Both the position numbers and the translations under genes were made by a program. This document shows, piece after piece, positions 17,058 to 25,730 of a stretch of DNA of 64,000 nucleotides; the stretch's first letter is position 1; each line of letters opens with the position of its first letter. Under the pieces are notes generated by a model, which was not told where the DNA came from, did no database searches, and was given only the letters and a program-made list of their open reading frames with translations. The DNA is from an uncultured Lachnospiraceae bacterium (GTDB taxonomy: Bacteria > Bacillota > Clostridia > Lachnospirales > Lachnospiraceae), in assembly GCA_910584585.1 (NCBI GenBank), contig CAJUBP010000015.1, forward strand, positions 20,777 to 84,776. Reading direction: 5' to 3'.

Positions 17058-17220
17058 TTAGGAACTGTGCAGAAATAAATTTACCAGATTGCGCCGGATA
17101 TTTCTTCGAGAGTGCGAAACAAAAATCAGGCGCATAGCGGACTATGTAACTGATTTTTGTTCCGTGCTATCGGAGAAATAAACAAGCAAGATGGTAAATT
17201 TATTTTTGCACAGTTCCTTA
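17058..17220. repeat. MITE-like inverted-repeat element with TTA target duplication
   Basis: Arms of about 28 bp (GGAACTGTGCAGAAATAAAT... from 17061, and its complement ending at 17217) differ at one position, and the core is also partly self-complementary. TTA flanks both ends (17058-17060 and 17218-17220), as a 3-bp target-site duplication. No coding capacity. It shares its ends with the shorter elements at 35649-35729 and 39305-39370. Confidence 0.7.
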
Positions 17221-17236
17221 GCTGCAGTGTAATCTT

Positions 17237-18070
17237 TCATTTTCCCGTTTCTCTTGCAACTATGGTAACCCGCTGGCTGTCGGCCCTTACCGGTTCCCTG
17301 GTAAATCCGTCAAAAACCGCCAGCACTTCCAACCCGGCCTGTTCCAGCAGCATTCTCACCTGTTTCAGCTCATATCCTCTCTGGAAATGGGTTTCTTCGT
17401 ATTTCCGGTACAATTGGGAATTTTTCCTTTCCCGGATAAAAAGCGTCAGATCATATTGGTTGATGTTTTCTTCTTCATCGTAGAAATTTTCCCAGAGAAA
17501 GCTGCCTTCTTCCCTGTTTTCGCATATTACATTTTCTCCTAATACTTCCCTGTATTTGTACAAAGTATTCAGATCGAAAATGAAGATTCCGCCCGGATCC
17601 AGATAATTATTCACCAGCCGGAAAACCTGCAGCAATTCCTCTTCTTCCAAAATATAGTTGACGCAATCGCAAATGCTGACTGCCGCTTTTACCGTCCCAT
17701 ATAATTCAAATTCCCGCATATCCTGCAGCAGATATAAAATGCTTTCCGCCTCTGATTTGCTTTCTTCCTCAGCGGCCAGGCAAGCCTCTGATTTGCTTTC
17801 TTCCTCAGCGGCCAGGCAGTCTTCCGATTCGCCTTCAGCCTCCCTGGCCATCAGCAGCATTTCCTCCGAATTGTCAATGCCAATCATATCATATCCGGCC
17901 CGGGACAGCAGCCTTGTCATCTTCCCGGTCCCGCAGCCTAATTCCAGAACAATCCCCTCTGTGACTCCGTATTCTTTCAGCAGGCCGACGAGATACCGGC
18001 TCCATTCTTCATAGGGCACATTGTCCATAAACATATCATAGACCTGGGCAAATCCTGTATATGCCTCCAT
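17237..18070 (-). CDS. Class I SAM-dependent methyltransferase
   Basis: The 277-aa product has methyltransferase motif I (VLELGCGTGKMTRLL), motif II (GIDNSEEML) and motif IV region (AVSICDCVNYI), with the usual C-terminal half of small-molecule methyltransferases. The substrate is unknown. Between motifs II and III it carries an acidic insert made of a tandem 12-residue repeat (CLAAEEESKSEA, twice), encoded by a 36-bp duplication. I chose ATG 18070 because GGAGG lies 6 bases upstream. It is transcribed away from the membrane-protein gene at 18162 and ends at the 163-bp element. Confidence 0.85.
   Translation of the reverse strand: MEAYTGFAQVYDMFMDNVPYEEWSRYLVGLLKEYGVTEGIVLELGCGTGKMTRLLSRAGYDMIGIDNSEEMLLMAREAEGESEDCLAAEEESKSEACLAAEEESKSEAESILYLLQDMREFELYGTVKAAVSICDCVNYILEEEELLQVFRLVNNYLDPGGIFIFDLNTLYKYREVLGENVICENREEGSFLWENFYDEEENINQYDLTLFIRERKNSQLYRKYEETHFQRGYELKQVRMLLEQAGLEVLAVFDGFTREPVRADSQRVTIVARETGK
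17748..17818. repeat. 36-bp tandem duplication inside the methyltransferase gene
   Basis: Copies 17748-17783 and 17784-17818 are essentially identical, starting GCCTCTGATTTGC. The unit is a multiple of three, so it adds 12 residues without shifting frame. The inserted segment is acidic and probably a surface loop. Confidence 0.85.
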
Positions 18071-18089
18071 AAGAATCCTCCATTTTCCC

Positions 18090-18118
18090 TTGATTATTTT
18101 TCTCAAAAAACGTATACT
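18090..18118 (+). promoter_or_regulatory. Promoter of the 18162 membrane-protein gene
   Basis: TTGATT (18090-18095) and TATACT (18113-18118) are 17 bases apart, 43 bases before the ATG at 18162. It lies in the divergent gap with the methyltransferase gene. Confidence 0.65.
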
Positions 18119-18161
18119 AATATATTATAGTAAAAACGGACAAGTTTTGCAAGGAGCCTTT

Positions 18162-19223
18162 ATGACTGAAAATTATGACCACTATATATCCAGACATATC
18201 CGCCGGGTCTACCGCCGCCGTCTGATATCCCCGATTCTCTATTTGATTTTTCTGATGATCCTGTGGATGTCCCTTCCCCTGTACGATATACTGTTTCCTC
18301 AGACGCTGGACAGTTCTGATGACTTAAGCCAATACACGGACCATCATTCCTCTTACATAGAAGCAGCATTGACAGACCTGTATTTTACCGGATACACCAA
18401 TGAAACTTTTGGGCGCACCGCCGGCTATTATTACTATACCCAGCCTTCCAAGGGACAGCCCTGCATGATTGTGCTTCTCTCCCCTTCCACCTGCGAAGAG
18501 GGGCTTCCCGCCATAGATTCTGTCCATATCCGGGGCAGGGTCTTAAAGGAAAATCCAGCCTATCACTCCCTGCTGGAACGCCTGGCGGAAGATTTAAACT
18601 GGACCGCCCAGGGGATCTCCAAATCGGTCAGCCCTTATTTTATCAGTGAGCCGGCCTTTCTGCTGGCCCCCAGCGTGATTCTGCTGACAATATATTTCGC
18701 TACAGGCGCCTATGCCCTGCTGCATATTATTTTTGCCCTGATTTATATTCAGTTTCCGGTATTTTCGCCTGCCTGCCGGCAGCTGGGACGCTTTGGCAAA
18801 GCCAAGGAGCTGCTCACCCAGGCGGAAACGGAACTTGCCACGCTGCCGCAGCTTGCCACCGAGGACATGTTCATCACCGAACACTACTTTATCGTCCTTG
18901 CCGGCTACGGCGCAGCCATTATTCCCATACAGGAAATCCTGTGGATTTACAAGCATTCCACACTGCACAAGATTCTGTGGTATCATTTCAGCATATCTTA
19001 TACGCTGCACATTACCGCCAGAAAGCGCCTGCATTTCCATTGCCCCAAAAATATGAAATCTGACATCGACGGCATTATGGATTATCTGGCGGAGGCAAAT
19101 CATGAGATCCTGGTTGGATTCAGCGAAGAAAACCGGCTGAAAGTACATGGAAAACGAAGTTTTCCGATTCAATTTGAGAAAGTCATTGCGGCTGTTAAAA
19201 AGAAATTTAAGAAGAGAGTATAA
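18162..19223 (+). CDS. Uncharacterised membrane protein with a possible PH-like C-terminal domain
   Basis: The 353-aa protein has one hydrophobic segment near residues 22-42, an extracytoplasmic-type region of about 120 residues, a second hydrophobic stretch (VILLTIYFATGAYALLHIIF, then FALIYIQFPVF), and a C-terminal soluble part of about 130 residues (EDMFITEHYFIVLAG...IIPIQEILWIYKH) whose pattern resembles the PH-like domains of bacterial membrane proteins. I do not recognise a named function. AAGGAG lies 5 bases before the ATG. It is a single gene with its own promoter and a terminator at 19316-19344. Confidence 0.75.
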   Translation: MTENYDHYISRHIRRVYRRRLISPILYLIFLMILWMSLPLYDILFPQTLDSSDDLSQYTDHHSSYIEAALTDLYFTGYTNETFGRTAGYYYYTQPSKGQPCMIVLLSPSTCEEGLPAIDSVHIRGRVLKENPAYHSLLERLAEDLNWTAQGISKSVSPYFISEPAFLLAPSVILLTIYFATGAYALLHIIFALIYIQFPVFSPACRQLGRFGKAKELLTQAETELATLPQLATEDMFITEHYFIVLAGYGAAIIPIQEILWIYKHSTLHKILWYHFSISYTLHITARKRLHFHCPKNMKSDIDGIMDYLAEANHEILVGFSEENRLKVHGKRSFPIQFEKVIAAVKKKFKKRV

Positions 19224-19315
19224 TGCTGCTGCATAGGAACAATTTAGGCTAGAGCAAACAATCCATATTCCGTCCGCATTTCAATTATGAATCGTTCACT
19301 GCAGTACTCGGAAAG

Positions 19316-19344
19316 AAAAGAGCGGTGGCAAGTTCCGCTCTTTT
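19316..19344. terminator. Bidirectional terminator between the membrane protein and a small minus-strand gene
   Basis: A 10-bp stem AAAAGAGCGG / CCGCTCTTTT (19316-19325, 19335-19344) with a 9-base loop and T/A runs on both sides. It would stop the 18162 gene on the + strand and the small gene at 19347-19526 on the - strand. Confidence 0.8.
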
Positions 19345-19346
19345 TG

Positions 19347-19526
19347 TTACTCAATTGTTAAATTCTCTGTTACAATTCCCAATGCTTCAAGTTTCGCTTT
19401 CGCCTTGCGAAGCTGATTAGATAATTCCTTGTCTTTATCCTCCGCTTTTTGAATACGCTGTAAATCTGTGTAAATATCAATCATAATTGCAGCCTGCTCT
19501 TTCTCTGTCATCTCCAAACCCTCCAT
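19347..19526 (-). CDS. Small coiled-coil-like protein (59 aa)
   Basis: The frame begins MEGLEMTEKEQAAIMIDIY and ends GIVTENLTIE. It is highly charged with heptad-like spacing in the middle (LQRIQKAEDKDKELSNQL), suggesting a short coiled coil. AAAGGAG lies 9 bases before the ATG, and a terminator follows the stop at once, so it has the layout of a genuine single small gene. I know no assigned function. It may be cytosolic, as no signal or hydrophobic segment is present. Confidence 0.7.
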   Translation of the reverse strand: MEGLEMTEKEQAAIMIDIYTDLQRIQKAEDKDKELSNQLRKAKAKLEALGIVTENLTIE

Positions 19527-19653
19527 CTTCTCATTCTCCTTTCCGTTTCATCAGATTTGCTTGCCTCATCTGAGCATATTAGTATATTAATTTTAAAGCT
19601 GACCGAATTTTTCCCGGCAGTTGCGTCCGCAGCCAAATGATAAAAGGTTCATC

Positions 19654-20688
19654 TTAAGAAAATAATCCCGTAAAGAACTCCAGAATCGACCGGAAGAAAT
19701 CCGCCACCTTATCAAAAATGCTTTTGGCGTCCAGGTTTGAAATCTTCTCATACAATTCCTCCGCCTGATCTTTGATGGAATCCACATCCAGATCCAGTTC
19801 TCCGATTTTCTGCAGAAGATCGGTAAGTTCCGCAATCTCGTTTTCCGCCAGAGTAATGTCAAACTGTCTGCAGGCCTCTGCAATGGCCTCCTTGATGTCA
19901 TTCTCGGAATCCAGCCCCTTCTCAATAACCTCCTGTTTCAGATAAGCCACAAGCTCTTCCGCTTTCTGAGAATCTCCCACCGCTTCCGCAATGTCTCCGG
20001 TCAATACCAGTTCATTCAGAGCTGTGTCCATGCTCTGCTCAGAAACTTTTGCCCCGGTCATATCGGAATATGCTTTCATGGCTCCCACCAGGGCAGCGGT
20101 GCCTGAAATGGGAAAAGGCCCTGCCACAATGATATCGGCGTCGGTAATTCCGGCAGTGATCAGCGCATTTTTATACATTCCTATGGTGCAGTAAGAAATA
20201 TTTTTGGTGGTAATATTAATTCCGTTTCCCTGATCTCTTTTTACAATCAGAACCGAAGACAAGGCCCGGGTTCCGATTTTGCCTGCGTCTACATATTCCC
20301 CTAAATATTCGTGTTCTTCTTGGTTGGTAATATAAATCACATCGTAATCCGCCAGTTCGGCAGGATTAATGCCCAGAAGCGACAGCACTGTTTCCTGCTG
20401 TGCCGGCGACAAATTAGCTCCCAAAGCCAGATACGGCTTATCCGCCTTGGTGATTGGCTCTGTCACTTCTCCCTGTTCTTCTAAGACATCCTCTTGGGAC
20501 GTGCCCGGATTCTCTTTCTGTTCCGTTTCCTTGGAATCTTCCGCCCCCTGTCTGTCTTCCGCCTCCTGGCTGCTTCCCGGCGCCACTTCCTTTTCATCTG
20601 TCTCTGAGGCCCATGCCTGCGCCGGCGCCAGTACTGCAACCATGCAGGCCAGCAGCAGAGCAATGATTCGTTTCCCGTATTCTTTCAT
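19654..20688 (-). CDS. DUF1002 secreted protein
   Basis: The 344-aa product has a signal peptide (KRIIALLLACMVAVLAPAQAWA, cleaved near residue 28), a Glu/Ser/Gly-rich linker of about 50 residues, and a DUF1002 domain (KIGTRALSSVLIVKR; ITDADIIVAGPFPISGTAALVG). The C-terminus is helical and ends with an amphipathic aromatic stretch (FFRSILEFFTGLFS) that may touch the membrane. DUF1002 proteins are common in Lachnospiraceae and other Firmicutes; their function is not established. The ATG at 20688 follows GGAGG by 5 bases. Confidence 0.88.
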   Translation of the reverse strand: MKEYGKRIIALLLACMVAVLAPAQAWASETDEKEVAPGSSQEAEDRQGAEDSKETEQKENPGTSQEDVLEEQGEVTEPITKADKPYLALGANLSPAQQETVLSLLGINPAELADYDVIYITNQEEHEYLGEYVDAGKIGTRALSSVLIVKRDQGNGINITTKNISYCTIGMYKNALITAGITDADIIVAGPFPISGTAALVGAMKAYSDMTGAKVSEQSMDTALNELVLTGDIAEAVGDSQKAEELVAYLKQEVIEKGLDSENDIKEAIAEACRQFDITLAENEIAELTDLLQKIGELDLDVDSIKDQAEELYEKISNLDAKSIFDKVADFFRSILEFFTGLFS

Positions 20689-20762
20689 GGTTACCTCCAT
20701 TCCGGCTATGAGCGAATCTGCGGCAATTCAGGCAAAACGCCGCCTGAGCTGTTCTGTAAGCC

Positions 20763-21692
20763 TTACATTTTAGCCCGGATCCATTTATAAATATCTCTAT
20801 ATACTGTTTCTTTATCCAGTTCATTTAAAATCTCATGCCGGTCAGAGGGATAGAGTCTGCAGGTGATATCCTGAATGCCCGCCCGTTTGTAATTCACGCA
20901 GACGGCCTTTACCCCCGCGCCGTAATTGCCCACCGGGTCTTCTTCTCCGGCCACCAGAAGAAGGGGAAGCTTCTTTGGAATGGCATTGATATTTGCCGGC
21001 TTATTGATGTCATGTATGGTGTCAAATAATGTGTAATATCCGTTTAATGTGAACTTAAAGGTGCATCGGGGTTCCTTGTTATAAGCTTTTACGATTTCTT
21101 TGTCCCTGGTCAGCCAGGCGCCCTCTGTTCCTTCACTGCGGAATCTCTTATTGTTCCCGCCCAGCGCCATTTTTTCCACCAGACTGCACCGATGGTTCCA
21201 GCCGCGGAACAGGGCCAGAACGCGGCAAATGAATTTCCCCGTTATCACGGCCGCATTGGGCTGATTCCCGGTCCCCATGATAACGGCGCCCTTCAGTCCG
21301 CTGCCATATTTCGACAGATATTTCCTCAGAAGAAAAGAACCCATGCTGTGGCCCAGCATAAAATAAGGCGTATCCGGGTGTTCTTTCTGAATAATTTTCC
21401 GCAAGTGGTTCAAATCCTCCACTACAATATCACTGCCGCCCTTAGGCGCGAAATATCCCCAGAATTCTTCTGATTTTACAGATTTTCCATGCCCCAGATG
21501 ATCATTTCCCACTACCATAAAGCCCTGCTGCACCATATATTCCGCAAAACCCTCGTACCGTTCCACATATTCTATCATGCCATGGCTGATCTGAAGAATT
21601 CCCTTTAATTCTCCCTCTTCCGGTTCCCATTTTACGGCATAGATTTTCGTCTGTTTATCCGCTGATAAAAATCCAAAGGTTCTTTTTTTCAT
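20763..21692 (-). CDS. Alpha/beta hydrolase, monoacylglycerol lipase/lysophospholipase-like
   Basis: The 309-aa protein has an oxyanion-side HG dipeptide (ISHGMIEY), the nucleophile elbow GHSMGS near residue 116, an acid in GEEDPVGNYG and a histidine in DRHEILNE, together the Ser-Asp-His triad. This matches the serine aminopeptidase S33/lysophospholipase (PldB-like) group. No signal peptide is present, so it is cytoplasmic. Substrate is likely a glycerolipid ester but cannot be fixed from sequence. It lies 30 bases after the MCP-like gene on the same strand. Confidence 0.85.
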   Translation of the reverse strand: MKKRTFGFLSADKQTKIYAVKWEPEEGELKGILQISHGMIEYVERYEGFAEYMVQQGFMVVGNDHLGHGKSVKSEEFWGYFAPKGGSDIVVEDLNHLRKIIQKEHPDTPYFMLGHSMGSFLLRKYLSKYGSGLKGAVIMGTGNQPNAAVITGKFICRVLALFRGWNHRCSLVEKMALGGNNKRFRSEGTEGAWLTRDKEIVKAYNKEPRCTFKFTLNGYYTLFDTIHDINKPANINAIPKKLPLLLVAGEEDPVGNYGAGVKAVCVNYKRAGIQDITCRLYPSDRHEILNELDKETVYRDIYKWIRAKM

Positions 21693-21722
21693 AAGCGCCT
21701 CCTATGATATGCCAATTCTGAA

Positions 21723-22709
21723 TCATGAATTGCTGATTTCCGCTCCCACTGCCCGGAGCCATTCTTCCACTTCTTTTGCCTTCCTGCGCAGATTGTTCAG
21801 AGTCTCCTGCTGGCCTGTAAAAGTCTTCCCTGCCTGTTCCACCACCTGGGCGGCCGCATCGTACTGCTTGGTGATCAGTTCATTGTCGCCCACAGACTGA
21901 TCCAGGCTCTCCGCCAGCGCAAGAATCTGGGTCATAAGGTTCCTGGTTTCTGTCTCTTCCAATCTGGAAGCGTAAGCCCCGAACCCTTCCGCCGCTTTCT
22001 CCAGGCGGGCATTGTGCTCTTTCCAGATCTGGGTTAAATACAGCACCTGGGTCTCGGCCTCTTTCAGCCGCTCTTCCATCTTCTGCATTTTCTCAGCCAT
22101 AAAAGAAGCGGACTGGTGATATTTGCCTGACAAATCTCTCACCTTCTCTGCCGCTTCCACAAACTGCACGCCGTCTTCTCCCAATCTTCCTGCTTCAATG
22201 GCCGCGTTCAGCGCAAGGATTCCCATCTGCTTCTCCATCTCTCCCATGCCGCTGATGCGTTCCTCCATTTCTCCCATTTCCTGGCGCATTCCTGACGCCG
22301 CCAGTTCCAGCACTTCTTCCGGAGAAGTAAGCTTGCTGCCCTGTTCAATCATCTCCAGCAGTTCTTTTTCTCTTCGGTAAATTCCTTCAATGGATCTCTG
22401 ATAGGTGCCGTCGGCCAGTCCTGCCTTATTGGCCAAAACTACAATCTGCTTCTGCAGTTCGCGGTTTCTGACATTCTGCCGTTTTGCCTCCCCGGCAGCC
22501 CCTTTTACTGTCTCTGTTAATTTCTCCATCTGACTGTCCAGTTCGCTCTGGCTCTCTTCCATGGAGGCAATTCCTGTTTCCGTTTCTTTTTGCACCAACC
22601 GCATTTTATTTGTCACCTCTGATAATTTCTTCAAATATTTATCTGCCTCCGCCTGTTTGGAGAGCAGCTCTCGTTCCAGTTCCTCCTGTTTTTTCCCTAT
22701 ACCGAACAT
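21723..22709 (-). CDS. Cytoplasmic methyl-accepting chemotaxis-like coiled-coil protein
   Basis: The 328-aa product is almost entirely helical and charged. Residues ~165-200 contain ILALNAAIEAGRLGEDGVQF then AAEKVRDLS, which is the hairpin-tip sequence of MCP signalling domains in a slightly divergent form (the usual AIEAARAGE is AIEAGRLGE). No transmembrane segment or sensor domain is visible, and no che gene is nearby. It may be a soluble receptor or a scaffold. The start ATG 22709 is preceded by AAAGGGG. Confidence 0.75.
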   Translation of the reverse strand: MFGIGKKQEELERELLSKQAEADKYLKKLSEVTNKMRLVQKETETGIASMEESQSELDSQMEKLTETVKGAAGEAKRQNVRNRELQKQIVVLANKAGLADGTYQRSIEGIYRREKELLEMIEQGSKLTSPEEVLELAASGMRQEMGEMEERISGMGEMEKQMGILALNAAIEAGRLGEDGVQFVEAAEKVRDLSGKYHQSASFMAEKMQKMEERLKEAETQVLYLTQIWKEHNARLEKAAEGFGAYASRLEETETRNLMTQILALAESLDQSVGDNELITKQYDAAAQVVEQAGKTFTGQQETLNNLRRKAKEVEEWLRAVGAEISNS

Positions 22710-22771
22710 CTGGGTTCCCCTTTCTTTCAAAAGTGTTTCATCTTTTTCATTCTATCACATTTTGTCCGGTT

Positions 22772-24574
22772 CTAACAGTAGTTCTTTACAATTATCTGTA
22801 AACTTTCTCTTCCATTGTAGACATTAATTTCCGGATAGTAAATAAAAGATACCGTAATCCCGTTATGAAAATTCCCAGTTTCCACAGCCATGGGCCCCGT
22901 CTCGCGGCAGCCCGTCATTGTCTGCTCCAATGCGGTATTTCCGAATTTTTGCCTCAGAAAATCCAGAAACGCCTCCGTATCTCCGAAATAGACTGCGTTC
23001 ATCCTGGTTCCCCCCTGGCTCTGCACCTGCATCCGGCAGACATTCTTATTTTTTCCTAAAATCTGCAGTGACAAAATATGTATCCCTTTATCCGCAAATA
23101 CCGGCTTCTCATTGGATTTGCCAAAAGGTTCCAAAAGATTCATTTCTTCTATCAGGGGTTTTGAGATATAGTCTAAGGGCATGGGAACGTCTATCACAAT
23201 TTTCCCCTGGAGATCTTCTTGGGTCAAAACTGTGTTCTCATTTAACCGCTGCCGGAACAGCTCCACATGTTCCCGGGGCAGAGACAGCCCTGCCGCCATG
23301 GGATGCCCGCCGAACCTGGTAAATAATTCTTTGCATTTTGACATTTCTTCAAACATGGAATAGCTTTCAATGGAACGGCCGGAGCCTTTCACCCCGTCTT
23401 TTGCGCTGGTCAGCAGAAATACCGGGCGGTGGTACCGCTCTCTGACGCGGCCGGCAATGATTCCCGCCAGGCTTTCATGGCAGTCCGGCAGGTAAATCAC
23501 CAGAACTTTATCCTCTTTTAAAGAAGTCTCCTCCACCAGCTTCACCGCCTGACTGACGCCTTGTTCCGTCATCTCTTTCCGGCTGGCGTTCAGGTCATAC
23601 AAATCCTCCGCCAATGCGGCCGCCGTCTGTTGGTCTTCCGCCAGCAGCATTTTCAGGGCGCGGTACGCGGTATCCAGCCTTCCGCTGGCATTGAGGCAGG
23701 GACCCAGCACAAACCCGATATGGTATGCCTTGATTTTGCCCGGCTCGATCTGATTTCTTGCCGCCAGGGCCCGCATTCCGTAATTCTTCGTACGATTTAA
23801 GGCTTTTAACCCTTCTTTTACCAGAATCCGGTTCTCTCCTATCAGCGGCATCACGTCCCCCACCGTGGCAAAAGCCGCGTTTTCCAGATATGTCAGGGCT
23901 TTTTCCGGCAAAAATCCCATGTTTTGAAACAAGGACTGCGCCAGCTTGAAGGCCACGGCCCCGCCGCACAATTCTTTAAAGGGATAGGGGCAGTCCGGCT
24001 GCTTGGGATTTACTACTGCGTCCGCCGGCGGGATATGGAAGATTTTTTGTCCATCCTCCTTCTGTTCATAGGGAATCTCGTGATGATCCGTGATAATTAC
24101 AGTCATTCCCAGCTCTTTTGCCAGAGCCAGTTCCGCTTCTGCCGCAATTCCGTTGTCACAGGTGAGAATGGTGTCCACTTCCTCTGACGCCGCCTGGCGC
24201 ACCAGCCGCTCATTGACCCCGTATCCGTCTTTCATCCGGTCAGGTATGGCATAGTCTGCCCTGGCTCCGCACTCCCGCAGCGCTGAGTACAAAATATAGA
24301 CGGACTGCACTCCGTCAATATCATAATCCCCGATAATGCGGATTTTCTTTTTTTGCTGAATCTTTTCTTTGAGAATTGATACGGCCTTTTTCATATCTTT
24401 CATTTTCTCCGGATCCTGGAGATCCTCCAGAGTGCCGTGAAGATATTCTTCGATGGCCTCTTCTCCAATCACTTCTCTGTTTCGGATAATTCTGGCGGTC
24501 ACCGGATCAATTCCGAACTGCTCTGATATTTTCTTAAAATCTGCTTTTTTGGCAGACACTACCCATTTTTCCAT
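22772..24574 (-). CDS. recJ: Single-stranded-DNA-specific exonuclease RecJ
   Basis: The 600-aa protein carries the RecJ/DHH motifs: GDYDIDGVQS (residues 82-91), TCDNGIA, DHH at 163-165, and the DHHA1 region with GSGRSIE and FGGHPMAAG. It degrades single-stranded DNA 5' to 3' in recombination and repair. The length matches RecJ. AAGGAG lies 6 bases before the ATG. It is divergent from the DHH phosphoesterase gene at 24720, with an extended -10 TGATATAAT (complement near 24627-24635) serving this gene. Confidence 0.93.
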   Translation of the reverse strand: MEKWVVSAKKADFKKISEQFGIDPVTARIIRNREVIGEEAIEEYLHGTLEDLQDPEKMKDMKKAVSILKEKIQQKKKIRIIGDYDIDGVQSVYILYSALRECGARADYAIPDRMKDGYGVNERLVRQAASEEVDTILTCDNGIAAEAELALAKELGMTVIITDHHEIPYEQKEDGQKIFHIPPADAVVNPKQPDCPYPFKELCGGAVAFKLAQSLFQNMGFLPEKALTYLENAAFATVGDVMPLIGENRILVKEGLKALNRTKNYGMRALAARNQIEPGKIKAYHIGFVLGPCLNASGRLDTAYRALKMLLAEDQQTAAALAEDLYDLNASRKEMTEQGVSQAVKLVEETSLKEDKVLVIYLPDCHESLAGIIAGRVRERYHRPVFLLTSAKDGVKGSGRSIESYSMFEEMSKCKELFTRFGGHPMAAGLSLPREHVELFRQRLNENTVLTQEDLQGKIVIDVPMPLDYISKPLIEEMNLLEPFGKSNEKPVFADKGIHILSLQILGKNKNVCRMQVQSQGGTRMNAVYFGDTEAFLDFLRQKFGNTALEQTMTGCRETGPMAVETGNFHNGITVSFIYYPEINVYNGRESLQIIVKNYC

Positions 24575-24659
24575 GCTGTTCTCCTTTTACGCGCTCTGAT
24601 CTACCGTTCCGTGAACAATAACCCGATTATATCACAAAACCAGTTATTTTTCATTTCCA

Positions 24660-24688
24660 TTGATTTTATTTTCAAAAAAAGATATAAT
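24660..24688 (+). promoter_or_regulatory. Promoter of the DHH phosphoesterase gene
   Basis: TTGATT (24660-24665) and TATAAT (24683-24688) are separated by 17 bases, 32 bases before the ATG at 24720. The region also drives recJ divergently. Confidence 0.75.
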
Positions 24689-24719
24689 AACACAAAAAAG
24701 CAAAGGAGTTTCGTGTTTC

Positions 24720-25703
24720 ATGAACCCGTTAGATTTAGCAGATATTTTAAGAGATCACACTGTTTATATCCAGACTCACAACTTTCCGGACCCGGACGCA
24801 ATTGCCTGCGCTTTCGGCCTTCAGCAGTTTCTGAATCGCCACGGCATTGCATCTGCCCTCTGTTATGACGGAAAAATCGACCGGCTCAGTTCTAAGAAGA
24901 TGCTGGATACTTTCGGAATTGCCATGCGCTCGAAAGATGAGCTTCCTGATATGACCGAAGAAGATCTGATTGTCCTGGTGGATTCTCAGAAAAAGAACAG
25001 CAACGTAACCGACTTAATCGGGGATGAGGTGGCCTGCATTGACCATCATCCGATATTTTTCCCCTATGAATATCTGTATCAGGACATTCAGCCGGTAGGC
25101 GCGTGTTCTTCCATTATCGCCTCCTATTATCAGAAAACCAACACGCCTATTTCCCCGGCCTGCGCCGCTGCCCTGGCTTACGGCATCAAAATGGATACGG
25201 CGGATTTCTGCCGGGGCGCTACTGCTCTGGATACGGAAATGTTTTCTTTCCTGTTTGAACACGCCGACTGGGAACTTGTCACCAATATGTATTCCAACAC
25301 TATGGAATTTGACGATTTGCGGGCATACGGCGCAGCCATTCAAAATATACAGATTTTCGGCGGGACAGGCTTTGCCTATATCCCATTTCACTGCGCCAAT
25401 GCATTAATTGCCATTATCTCAGACTTTATCTTATCTCTGGACGTGGTACATATTGCCATTATTTACGCAAAACAGACCAACGGGCTGCGGTTTTCCGTCC
25501 GGTGCGAACAGAACCGGACCCACGCCGGCAATCTTATCGCCCGGGTGTTAAAGCCCTGGGGAAGCGGCGGCGGACATCCTTCCATGGCGGGAGGAATGAT
25601 TCCTTCGGAGAATATTCCGCTGCTGGGGGAGGATATGCATACGACGCTTCAAGACGCGTTTTTGAAGTGTATTTCTGAAATGGAAAAGGAGCCTTCTCCA
25701 TAA
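24720..25703 (+). CDS. DHH-family phosphoesterase (NrnA-like)
   Basis: The 327-aa product has a DHH domain (HNFPDPDAIACAFG; VDSQ; CIDHHP; YGIKMDTADF) and a DHHA1 domain with GSGGGHPSMAGG. This layout fits NrnA-type nanoRNases, which degrade short oligonucleotides and often dephosphorylate pAp; other DHH-DHHA1 enzymes cleave cyclic dinucleotides, but the PAS and GGDEF parts of GdpP are absent. AAAGGAG lies 11 bases before the ATG; the frame upstream of it has no site. Confidence 0.85.
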   Translation: MNPLDLADILRDHTVYIQTHNFPDPDAIACAFGLQQFLNRHGIASALCYDGKIDRLSSKKMLDTFGIAMRSKDELPDMTEEDLIVLVDSQKKNSNVTDLIGDEVACIDHHPIFFPYEYLYQDIQPVGACSSIIASYYQKTNTPISPACAAALAYGIKMDTADFCRGATALDTEMFSFLFEHADWELVTNMYSNTMEFDDLRAYGAAIQNIQIFGGTGFAYIPFHCANALIAIISDFILSLDVVHIAIIYAKQTNGLRFSVRCEQNRTHAGNLIARVLKPWGSGGGHPSMAGGMIPSENIPLLGEDMHTTLQDAFLKCISEMEKEPSP

Positions 25704-25713
25704 GGCTCCTTTT
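25684..25713. terminator. Shared terminator between the DHH gene and asnS
   Basis: A perfect 10-bp stem AAAAGGAGCC / GGCTCCTTTT (25684-25693, 25704-25713) overlaps the end of the DHH reading frame and lies 18 bases from the asnS stop. A/T runs on both arms allow it to end both convergent transcripts. Confidence 0.8.
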
Positions 25714-25730
25714 CTACAGCTCCTTACCGC

